In this document: positions 15,972 to 27,900 of the stretch, piece after piece | Layout of the letters: each line of letters starts with the position of its first letter | Numbering within the stretch: position 1 is the stretch's first letter | NCBI GenBank assembly: GCA_963576565.1 | Contig: OY755048.1 | Span: forward strand, 1,804,501-1,868,500 | DNA from: Aspidapion aeneum | Lineage: Eukaryota; Arthropoda; Insecta; Coleoptera; Brentidae | Direction: 5' to 3' | DNA: 64,000 nucleotides | Notes under the pieces: generated by a model | Databases searched by the model: none | Told to the model about the DNA's origin: nothing | The model's input: the letters and a program-made list of their open reading frames with translations, nothing else | Translations under genes and position numbers: made by a program

Positions 15972-18900
15972 ATGTCTGTCTGTATGTCTGTCTGTAACGA
16001 CCAACGCGCATAACTCAAAAACCGCTTGGCCGATTTCAATGAAATTTGGTACCTAGGCTGGGTCTTGGGTCGAGATGGTCCCATTTAAAAATGAACAAAA
16101 TCCACCCAACACAACCCAAATAAAAGGGTGGGGATAGATTTCAAAAATTAGAGTTTATGTGAAAATATGGTGTGTGATATCAAACGAAAGGTAATTGAGT
16201 CTGGAGTTAAACAAAATACATTTTAATTTATTTTTAAAAAAGGGTGGGGGTATATTTCAAAAATTAGAGTTTAAGTGAAAATATGGCGTGTGTGATATCA
16301 AACGAAAGGTAATTGAGTCCGGAGTTTAACAAAATACATTTAAGTTTTTGTTTTTTTTAAGGGTGGGGGTGGATTTCAAAAATTTGAGTTTAAGTCAAAA
16401 CATGGCTTGTGTGATTTCAAACAAAAGGTAATTTAGTGTGGAGTTGAATAAAATATATTTCAGTTTTTAGTTATATTAGCTCACACGTACACTATAACTA
16501 TAGTACCTAGTGTGAGCTTAGGGGCCCATATATTGGCAGAGTATTTTCACTGTTATATTAATTTTGCAGTAAAAATTTTAAACTTTTAATAATAAATTAA
16601 ATGTACTTTAAGAGTACCTTCTTTAAAATGTTAATAAAATGTTTTTTTTAGTATTTTATTTTCACAGTAAAATATTTAATTGTTTTATACGAAAATAAGG
16701 TGCTTTAAATGCAACTGCGTAAATATACTTTTAAGGTGTTTTTTGGCCATTAACCCTGGCTGCACTTGTCATTCTTCAAGAATAAAAATAACTTTTCGTT
16801 GTAATAAAAATAAAGTACTAAAATGTTTCGTTTTTTGTACTTTTAAATAATATGCAAATTAGACAATACAAAAATAATAAAAATAATGCATATCGTTGCC
16901 GATGCCAGCAGTTAAAGTACAATATTAGTAAAGTACCAGCAGGTCAATGTTTGCTGGGAAGGTTTCGAGTACTACAATCACTCAAAAGTGGCAAACTAAA
17001 ACAAACATACAAGCATTGTTTTTTTCTACATCGCAACCTTTTGCTCCGTATATACAGGGTGTAATATAAATGATGCACCAGCGGGGATGGTAAAGACGGT
17101 CAAAATTAGACAAAAAGTTTAAATAACTTTACAAAGCATTTGTCAAGTTTCAAGAATAGAGAAAAACTGTCCATATTAAAATTGACAACGTGGAATAATT
17201 TTATGGTTCACGGTGATCACAAAAATGTTTTATTGATTTTTTCCAAAGAATTACAGGTTAAGGAGATACAGTGTAAATAAATAACTTGCAATTTTTTAAA
17301 AACTTTATTTTTTAATGAGCTATTAAATTGGAATATATCTTGTAACTATCTAGAGCAAGTGCGGATCTGGGTCAAAATCTAGGGGGGTAATAGTCGACGA
17401 ATTTTTTTTTGTAATATAATTTTTTTTTCTAGGGGGTGATTCTCCTGTTTTCTTTTATTTTATTAGGAAAAAGTGGGGGGGGGGGTAATTACCCCGTTAC
17501 CCCCCTCCTCAAATCCGCGCTTGATCTAGAGGCCCCTTAGTAATTACAGAAAATAGTAATTTTAAAAAGTAATTTAATAACATTAGTTTTTATTTTTATT
17601 TAAAATACAGATTTTTCGAATAATATTGAGTAATTTTGTAATATAATTATAACACTTAATTTTTAATTTTATGTATTTATTCATTTTAACGGTCATTACT
17701 TGTATTTTAATGCACAATACCACAAAATTTCGATTGTATTTTTTAAGAAAGATATAACTTTTTTTTAAACTGGTAATTTTGACACTCTCTATCTAAATAC
17801 TCTCCCAATCTATGGGCACCTAAGCTCACACTAGATACTATAGTTATAGTGTGAGCTAATATAATCAAAAACTGAAATATATTTTATTCAACTCCAGACT
17901 CAATTACTTTTCGTTTGATACCACACAAGCCATGTTTTGACTTAAACTCAAATTTTTTCAATCTACCCCCCACCCTTTTAAAAAAAACTAAAATGTATTT
18001 TGTTTAACTTCAGACTCAATTACCTTTCGTTTGATATCACACACGCCATATTTTCATTTAAACTCTAATTTTTGACATCTACCTCCACCCTTTTTTTAAA
18101 AATAAACTAAAATTCATTTTTTTTAACTCTAGACTTAATTACCTTTCGTTTGATATCACACACGCCATATTTTCACATAAACTCTAATTTTTGGAATCTA
18201 CCCCCACCCTTTGGCTTGCGTTCGGTGGATTTTGTTCATTTTTAAATGGGACCATCACGGCCCAAACCCAACTTAGGTACCAAATTTCATTGAAATCGGA
18301 CAAGCGGTTTTTGAGTTATGCAGGTTGGTCGTTACAGACAGACATACAGACAGACAGAAAGACAGAAAGCAAAACAAAAAAGTTTCAAAATCATCTGAAA
18401 CGCAAAGATATATAAAATTTTTTGAAATCGGAGCAACTTTTTTTTTCTCGAAAAAATTACGATCACCATAGCTCACACTACTTATAGTAGTAGTGTGAGC
18501 TAAAAAGTTTTGATCCACTATTTAATACGACAAAAATCCTTCTCTTGGCCTTTCCTACCATCCCTTAAAGTTTGGTGCATCATTTAAATTACACCCTGTA
18601 TAAGGTATTTCAGAATTTAAACTCATTAAGTTGTTTAAATTGTCAAGTAGATCAATTCTAAATAAAGTTTTTGAAAATAGAAAATTGAGTGCAGATAATA
18701 CAAAAATAAGCTCAAAATACACTTTATGTTTTTCTTCTTATCCTTTAAACCACATATCATTTCAAAAATATATTTTTAGGCTGAGGAGGCCAGTAAGTTT
18801 GAAAGAACAACTGTTACACAGACAGAAAGAAAAACAGCCTCTACTACAACAACACAACAAAAACAATATAGGCCAGTCAATTTAGATAACATCCCTTTAC

Positions 18901-21900
18901 CTAGCACTGGAGGACACGTAACAGGTATGTGCACTTATAACGACGCGACCGACGGACGAAATTACTTTGATAAATTTACCTAATTATAATTAATTCGATA
19001 CGATCAAATTTTCGCTGGGAAATTGTACTACATACATCATGGTATTTTTAGATGTCAAATATTTTATTGACTTCAGCAAGATTTCACACTTTAAATTTGT
19101 TAATTTTGACAGTTTTAATCTAAAGTTCGGTCGGGGCATCACGCAGAACATTTTTGATTTAGTGACCATTTAGTATGAACTAAATAAAAACATTGTAATG
19201 TATTCGTGGTTGAACGTACCCGAGGTAATAGAAGCTACTTGGTTAGAAGTAGCTCAAGTTTATATTCCGAAGTTAAAATTCATAAGTTATTCGGAAATTG
19301 ACAGAGAAGAGTTTCCCGTGGTGTATAGGAAAGTTCCCTCCATAATTGTGGAAAAAGCAGATTTCGGTTTAGATTTCAGCCCACTCATTTTTCTATCGTG
19401 TTATACCGTTTATTCTCAAAAAGGTAATGAATGAATTGTTGGCGCTAAATTTTAGCACCAAAGTTTTCTGTGGCTAACAATTCTTTATTTTTAGCCGAAA
19501 TAAAAATGCCAAGTGGTAATTTGGATAGACCAGTAATTGAAGACAATCATGATGGAACAGTTTCAATCAAATACGAACCCAGAGAAGAGGGAATACACGA
19601 ATTAGCTGTTAAATTTAATGGAGAACACGTTCAGGGAAGCCCTTATAAATTCCATGTAGATTCAATTAGTTCTGGCTATGTAACAGCATACGGACCAGGT
19701 CTTACTCACGGTGTTACAGGAGAACCAAGCAATTTTACCATTTCCACTAAAGGTGCAGGAGATGGAGGATTGTCTATGGCCGTTGAGGGTCCAAGCAAAG
19801 CCGAAATTAGTTGTCATGATAACAAAGATGGCACCGTATCTGTATCGTACCTTCCAACAGCTCCCGGAGAATATAAAATTTCTGTTAGATTTGGAGACAA
19901 ACATATCAAAGGATCTCCTTTCTTTGCCAAGATAACTGGGGAAGGAAGAAAAAGAAATCAAATATCCGTTGGCTCCTGCAGTGAAGTATCATTGCCAGGA
20001 AAGATTTCAGACGCAGATATTCGCTCTCTAAATGCCTCAATCCAAGCTCCCAGCGGTTTAGAAGAACCATGCTTTTTAAAAAGACTAGCCAACGGAAACA
20101 TCGGTATTTCATTTACTCCTAGGGAAATCGGCGAACACGTAGTCTCTGTGAAAAAAATGGGAAATCATATTACAAACTCACCCTTTAAAATAAATGTATG
20201 TGAACGTGAAGTAGGTGACGCCAGAAAGGTTAAAGTTCAAGGAAACGCACTGAAAGAAGGCAAAACTCATGTAGACAATACCTTTACAGTTGACACGAGA
20301 AATGCAGGTTTCGGTGGCCTCTCACTTTCTATTGAAGGTCCAAGTAAAGCGGAAATCCAATGCAATGACAATACCGATGGCACATTGAATATTTCTTACA
20401 AACCAACCGAACCTGGTTACTACATTGTGAATTTGAAATTCGCTGACCATCACGTTGAAGGATCTCCGTTTACGGCCAAAGTAACCGGTGAGGGTTCCAA
20501 CAGACAACGAGAAAAAATTCAAAGACAAAGAGATGCTGTTCCGGTCACAGAAGTAGGAAGCAAATGCAAACTCACTTTTAAAATGCCTGGTAAGTTGTAC
20601 CTACATACTCACTTGGGTTTTGCGTCTATAAAAGACACTTTACATTTTAGGAATTACTTCTTTCGACCTAAGTGCTACCGTTACGTCACCTGGGGGAGTA
20701 ACAGAAGACGCGGAAATAAACGAAGTACAAGATGGACTGTACGCTGTACATTTTGTTCCAAAAGAATTGGGCGTACATACAGTATCTGTTAGATATAAAG
20801 ACATCCACATTCCTGGTAAGAAACCACCCGTTTTTCTATTTTTATAAGAAATAAATGCAAAGATGCAAACGTCTAAAATGCAAAAAATCGTTAGAACTGA
20901 ACCAATTTTATTGACTAGTACCTCGTTGTACGTGGCGAACCTAACCCTATTACCGAAATTTAAAAAGGAATCAAGTTTTATTCTGTGCGCCATCGTAGTT
21001 CGGTTCGGTTCAGATATTTTTACTCAAATGGCTACAAAGTTCTATTTGTTTTATTAAAACCGGTGTTATAGTTTAAATTTTATAACAAAAAGTATTTTGT
21101 CTGGTAATTTTTTTGCCATATTATAGAAACATGTTTCTAAAATTGCTATCAAAGACAAATCAATTTTAGGATCACCCTTCCAATTCACTGTGGGTCCATA
21201 CAGAGACCACGGTGCTCATTTAGTAAAGGCTGGAGGTGCAGGTCTAGAAAGAGGAGAACAAGGAGAACTTAATGAATTTAATGTCTGGACTAGAGAAGCG
21301 GGTAGTGGGCAGTTGGCAATATCAGTTGAAGGTCCCAGCAAAGCAGAAATAAATTTCAGCGATCGCAAAGATGGGTCTTGTGACGTGTCTTACAAGGTTT
21401 CTGAGCCAGGTAAAGGATTAAAAATGTGATGAATTAAATAAAAACGGGATTCGATCTTAAACACAAAATATTAGGAAATTTATTTTTTCTTGGCAGCGGT
21501 CCAGAATCGAATTCGCGAATCTCTCATGAAGTTGTGACAAAAAAAACCCAAGGTAGCTTTGAAAAGTTTAATTTTAGATTACTGCATGAATCATGCAAGA
21601 TTTTAGTTTTTAACAAAATATTTTTCCACATGGGATAGGCGTTCTGTGTGTAAGTGAGAGTGTGATCATTTTTGTTGTGATACGAATTGTGATAATGTAT
21701 AAAGTCTGTCAAGAAATCGAATTTAATTCGCCAAAAAAAGATCCAGGTGGGGTTAAAAAGTGTGTTTCATTCATAGTTTTTAAAAATGTAATTGCAAAAA
21801 AAGTGATATAGAATTTTGTTGTCACAGGTGAATACAGGATAGGATTAAAATTCAACGATGAGCATGTCCCAGACTCACCCTTCAAAGTCTATATCTCACC

Positions 21901-24879
21901 AGCAGTGGGAGACGCGCATCTTTTAGAAGTAGCACAATTCCCCGAGGGATATATCCAAGCAGACAAACCATCTCAATTTATCGTCAAACGCAATGGAGCC
22001 AAGGGGGATCTAGATGCAAAGGTAACTCACGGTGCCTAAAATAGACAGGTCTTCGGATCTTATATGGGTTGTTCTTAAAATATGGTAACATTGAAATCAA
22101 TATAAGTGTATAGTTAGTGTACCCAAAGGCTAACATTTTCCAGCAGCAATGAACTCTCCACAAAATGTCTCCATGGAAGTAAAACTGTTCACACTATGTG
22201 ACATGTCACGTGGTGTGATCTGTAATTTTCAAAGTTATTAGATTTAAATAGTACAAAAAAATATTTCGAGGTAATAAAATTGATTTTGGGGATTATTAAA
22301 GTGGACCAAAACTCAAAAATTTTAATGTATAAAAAATATTTGTTGATATTAGTTTTTAATCTTTACAAAAAAATAAACAAGGAGTCATTTTACTAACAGT
22401 GCAATACAGTAACAGTAACAGTTTTGCTTTTTTTGTTATTTAGACATTTAGCTAAAAGTCACTTGTATGAACAACACTGGTGTGATCTTTTAGAATGTTT
22501 AATTGACAACGCTTTTGACATCATATCACATTAGTGACATTTTTTGCTTATAAGGATGCCCGTTTATGTGCATTCCTAGACTGTCAGTTGTGTGTACTAG
22601 AAACTATCGGACAGACTCGTTGACTAGCACACAAGACAGTGGCTGAGACTGCAGGCAGACTGTATGTAAATGGGTAGCTTAATTTAAAAAATTAATAGTT
22701 TAACGATAGCTCCTAAACCATTGAACCGATGTTCATAAAATTTTTAGGTAAAATAGTGTTCGACACTCTAACGAGCTGATTAGATTTTGTTCAAAATCCA
22801 GTAATGCTAACAACAGTTTTTTGACAATTAAAATGTTTAAAAATTGCTAAGATTTTAACGGAGCATTGCATCAATATGCGGTTTTTGGAATGTAGTAGAC
22901 TACATTTTGCTCAATAATTTGTGTTATAACAAAAAACTTTGTAGGAGCTTTTGTTTCTGAGATCTTTGCAAAAAACTATTTTGAAAGTTGATATATTAGG
23001 CTTCTTTTGAAGTATGCTAATAGGCTAGCTAGGAAGGTATCAGATCCGTCATAGATATATTTATTTTTATTTGGTTGTATCTTTATATTTAATAAATAAT
23101 TTAAATCTTTAAAATAAACTATTTCGGATTTTTGATATTTTTGTTTCAAGTTATATTTATAAAAGTCACTGGTGTGATACAGCTGTCACTCGTGTGAACA
23201 TGAAAACAGAAATAACTCAAAAACGAAAGATTTGTTATCGCGGTCACATATCACATTTTAGCATGTTCAACCATAGCAACATATTGTAATCACTTAAAAA
23301 GTGGTAAATCAATTTTTGTTTTTTTGAAAACTATTAAGTCAAATTTTATTTTTTTTTGTTTGTCAAACACACTGTGTTTATTGTATTACAATCTAGTCAG
23401 TAAGACTAATTAGCAATTTTGTTTTAACTTAATTTACTAGAAAAGTCAAATTTAAACTTAGGGTTCACTCAACAGTTCTCCCCGCTTTGTTTAGTCTGTA
23501 ACTCACAATTGTGTTGTGTTTGTAGCATTATTTTGTTTTATATAATTCACTTAGTTTACTAGCTCAAACGGCTTCACTCTTTTTAGTCTTCGAACTAGCA
23601 TAGTATTGTCTAGAAGCTGAATTGCTTCCACATTCACATGCCGATGAAGTCTATCTTCATGCATTCACAATGTTTCTTAATACTTTATTTTGAAATCTCT
23701 GTAAAACTAGAATGTTACTCTCTTTAGCACAACCCCATAGTTGAATACCATATGTCCATACTGGTTTCAGTATTTGTCTATAAAGCAGTAACTTATTATG
23801 AATTGTTAAATTGGACTTCCTTCCAATTAGCCAGTTCATTTTTCTATACCTTATCTCAAGTTCTTCTTTTTTTTTTAACATGTGCTTTCCAGCGCAATTT
23901 GGCATCAAGTGTTATACCGAGATATTTTGCCTGATTTGAATATGGTACGGGAATGTTGTTAATTGTATGTGATTTATATTTTTGTTTGTAAAATCAACAT
24001 GAATTGATTTGGTTTCATTTAATTTTATTCGTCACTTTGTGGTCCAACTGTGAACTTCGGTGACTGCATCCTGAAGTTGTTCTATGCATTTTAGCTCACA
24101 CATATACTATACTATAGTAGTGTGAGCTATGGTGATCCTAATTTTTTCGAGAAAAAAAAAATTGCTTCGATTTCAAAAAATGTTATATATCTTTGCGTTT
24201 CAGATGATTTTGAAACTTTTTTGTTGCGCCGTCTGTCTGTCTGTCTGTCTGTCTGTATGTCTGTCTGTCTGTCTGTGTCTGTCTGTAACGACCAACGCGC
24301 ATAACTCAAAAACCGCTTGCCCGATTTTAATGAAATTTGGTACCCAGGCTGGGTTTTGGGTCGAGATGGTCCCATTTAAAAATGAACAAAATCCACCGAA
24401 CACAAGCCAAATAAAAGGGTGGGGGTAGATTTCAGAAATTAGAGTTTATGAAAAAATATGGCGTGTGTGATATCAAACGAAAGGTAATTGAGTCTGGAGT
24501 TAAACAAAATACATTTCAGTTTTAACAAAACGGTGGGGGTAGATTTGAAAAATTAGAGTTTAAGTCAAAACATGGCTTGTGTGGTATCAAACGAAAGGTA
24601 ATTGAGTCTGGAGTTCAATAAAACATACTTCAGTTTTTAGTTATATTAGCTTTCACGTAGATACACTATAACTATAGTACCCAATGTGTGCTTAGGTGCC
24701 CATAGATTGGCAGAGTATTTCAATAGATTTTTCTACCGTCAATAAAGTGACAATTTTCTGGCTTTGGGATATCGCAAGTGAATAATAAGTATAGATAAGG
24801 GCCTAGTACGCTACCCTGGGCACGCCTGCTTGAATTTCTCTTCATTTCAAAGTCAAATGTGACCATATTTTAAGAACAA

Positions 24880-24932
<53 letters not shown>

Positions 24933-27900
24933 CGAATTTTTCACGTCACTGGTGGTCCAGCTGATTTTTGTATACAAAAGTTTGACTAATTATTTTTAAA
25001 TTTTTTGAAAACTAAGGCAATTTTCCTACTGTTTTTCAGTATATTCTTAGAAAAAAATATTTTTGAGACATACCAATCGTGTTTTTTTAGCCTGCTTCAT
25101 TTTTCTTTGCACAAAAATTAAAATTCGAAGAAAATAATGTGTTCGTTTCAGCTTCAAAAGTAATCCGCTAACCTACACATCTTTGTTTAGCTCCCAAGTC
25201 CTCGGTTTACCTTTGATACTAAACGATCACATTCAATTTGAGTTGTATTTTAAATTTTGTGTAATACAAAATATACAGGGTGGAAAAAATGTTGAGATCC
25301 GCAAAACAGACCCATATATTCTTCATCTTAAACTAAGGGTAAGAAAATGAGGCAAAATATACAGGGTGGTTTAGTAGGCTGATTTGATAAAAAGTTTTAA
25401 GAGGAAAATTTGTTTGAAAAGATATCGGAAATGGTTATTAAGAATATTTGTTTAGTCTTAGAATTAAAATTTACAACTGATTCTTAATCTTCAGAAAAAT
25501 AAGCCTATTTTGATTTTATACGACGATTATGAAAATTTTGTTTACACCTTTTTTAGCTGATTTTATTGAAAATTCAGAATCTGCCGTCATTTTTAATTTT
25601 AAAAAAATTCTTGACTCCGGGTTCGGATATACAGGTCATAACGAAAAAAATTACCATAAATTATTAAATTAATTAATTAAGAAAACGTGTTTCAGAACTT
25701 TGTCATTTTCGAGTGAAAATGGGGGCTCTTTGTAGATTTAAAATCAAAATATAAATATTTATAAAAAAATTAAGACGTGTTAATGACATAAAAAGTTTTT
25801 ACCAAATTTAGTGATAAACAAAAAAAATTGTAGAAGATAAAAATAAAAAAAAAACATGTTTTTTTTCTCTTTTTTTCGGAAAATTTTAGCTTAAGATGAG
25901 ACCTTTTTATAACCTATAACTTTTGAATTCAACTTTTTTTGATCTAGTTTCGCTAAAAACTGAGAAAAACAGTTAACACCCTTAAAAACTTCTTTCTTCT
26001 TTTAGATCATTGGTCCTTCAGGACACGAAGATGATTGCTTCGTGCAAATTATCGACATGGAAGAGTATTCGGTTAGATTTATGCCTAGGGAGAACGGTAT
26101 TCATAAAATACATGCCAAATTTAATGGTGTTCACATTCCTGGCTCACCTTTTAGCGTTAAAGTTGGAAAAGATACCGCAGACCCTGCTGCAGTTCATGCC
26201 CAAGGCAATGGACTGAACAAGGAAGTTAAAACTGGTATGATATATTAATAAAACTTCTTATTAGTTTTTAGCCATTCATACCTAGCTTCTGAGATTCAAG
26301 CGATATGCTGGGTTTAATGATAGAAGCAACACACTTGGTATGGATAGACATAAGAATTGCCCGAACATTTTACGAACGGGAACCACCTCCCCAACCTTGG
26401 CAGGGGGGTGGTTCCCCCCCTTAAAGTGCTTTTTCATAGTTTTTTGCTATTAACTCGAAAACAGTCAACTTTTCCAAAAATTTTCTAGAAATCATTTTTC
26501 AAGTGGATGCAATTTCCTTTTGAACGATGTATACCGTGTCCCATATTCAATGGGATTAAATGGGAAACTGTTATTATTAAAGATTTCGTATTTCCGATTG
26601 CACCTTACCGTGCTCTTTTTTTGAACCCTTTAAAATGGTGTAATCAAATTTTTGCTATACCCCGTAGTTTCGTTAATACAGGGAGTTTTTGAAAAAATTA
26701 CATTTTTAATAATCTCTTATATCTCGCTTATTTTGCAAGATATTTTTATTCTGTAAAAACCTTTTTATGGGAACTTTTTTAGAAGAAAATAATGACGTTG
26801 TTGGTTTTTTAAAACATCGTGTAGTTTTTGAGATATGGTATTTATCACAAAAAAATTAAATACGGACCTGGATTTTTTTTTAAATTTTAATCCGAACCTG
26901 GAAATTTCCAACATAAATATAAATTAAAAATTGCTGGTTGAACGATTTTTTGTTTAACTGTTTTAATACTTAGCAAATTAATTTACTTTAATTTAAAGAT
27001 TTATTTGAAACAAAGTCTACGACAAAAAAATAACCAATTACAAAAAATAATAACTAATTATGTGTAATTCATTTTTGAGTAACTTCTCTTAACGTATCTT
27101 GCATAAAAATTTCTGCCGTTTAAATATTGGGATTTTGTTGCTTGAATAAGCCAGTTAAACATATCACATTTTTCAAAATCTGGATATGGTCGATTTCTAG
27201 CCATTTTAGACTAATTTTGAGTTTTACAAAAATGACAATATCAATTCCACGCTCTTGTTTTTCCATGTTGAAATAAATTTCATGAGTTCATCAAATAAAT
27301 ATTATGTGGTACAATCAAATAAATATTATATTATTTTTGTAACTTTTTAACGTTTTTTACTTTATATATAAATCTTTTAATTAACGTTTCAAAAGAGATA
27401 AACTAAAAATCATTCAACTAGTGTGTCTTGCAATTTTTAATTTAAATTTACGTTGGAAATTTCGAGGTTCAAAGTAAATTTTTTTTAAATTAATAATTAT
27501 ATTTTTTAACCTTAAATCAAAAAAAGATTAAAGTTTTATCATTTTAAGATAATAATAGCATGAAATCAATCAAAATAGTAGTGAAAAATATCCAGGTTCG
27601 TATTTAATTTTTTATGATAAATACCATATCTCAAAAACTAAATTGTATTTAAAAAACTGACAACGTCAATGGGGCAATAATTTCTTCTAAAAAAATTGCC
27701 ATAAAGAGGTTTTTACAGAATAAAAATAACTTGAAAAATAAGCGAGATAAGAGATTATTAAAAACGCAATTTTTTTCAAAACCTCCCTCTATTAACGAAA
27801 GCCCGTTAGCAAAAATCTGATTACACCATTTTTAAGGACTTAAAAAAAGAGCACGGTAAGGTGCAATCAGAATATCAATAATCCCATCGAAAATGGGACA

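Larger units (their letters stand above)
17053..18600. mobile_element. TIR element (TACAGGGTGTAAT ends), host of HLE copy F and a hAT-type MITE
   Basis: Left end TACAGGGTGTAATATAAATG, right end CATTTAAATTACACCCTGTA, flanked by TA on both sides, as expected for Tc1/mariner-type insertion. It contains no transposase. It hosts the 168-bp MITE at 17356 and HLE copy F. Confidence 0.7.
9075..18779. other. Giant filamin intron (9.7 kb)
   Basis: Runs from donor GTATGT to acceptor TATTTTTAG. From 9075 to about 10470 and from about 14290 to 15060 it is AT-rich with no coding sequence that I can recognise. The rest is filled by HLE copies A-F and their host TIR elements. It separates repeats 1-13 from the hinge exon, close to where the short isoform would start. 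Confidence 0.85.

Noticed and set aside
18631..18885. 84-codon open frame over the hinge exon
   Set aside because: It is out of phase with both neighbouring filamin exons; the hinge frame itself splices correctly.
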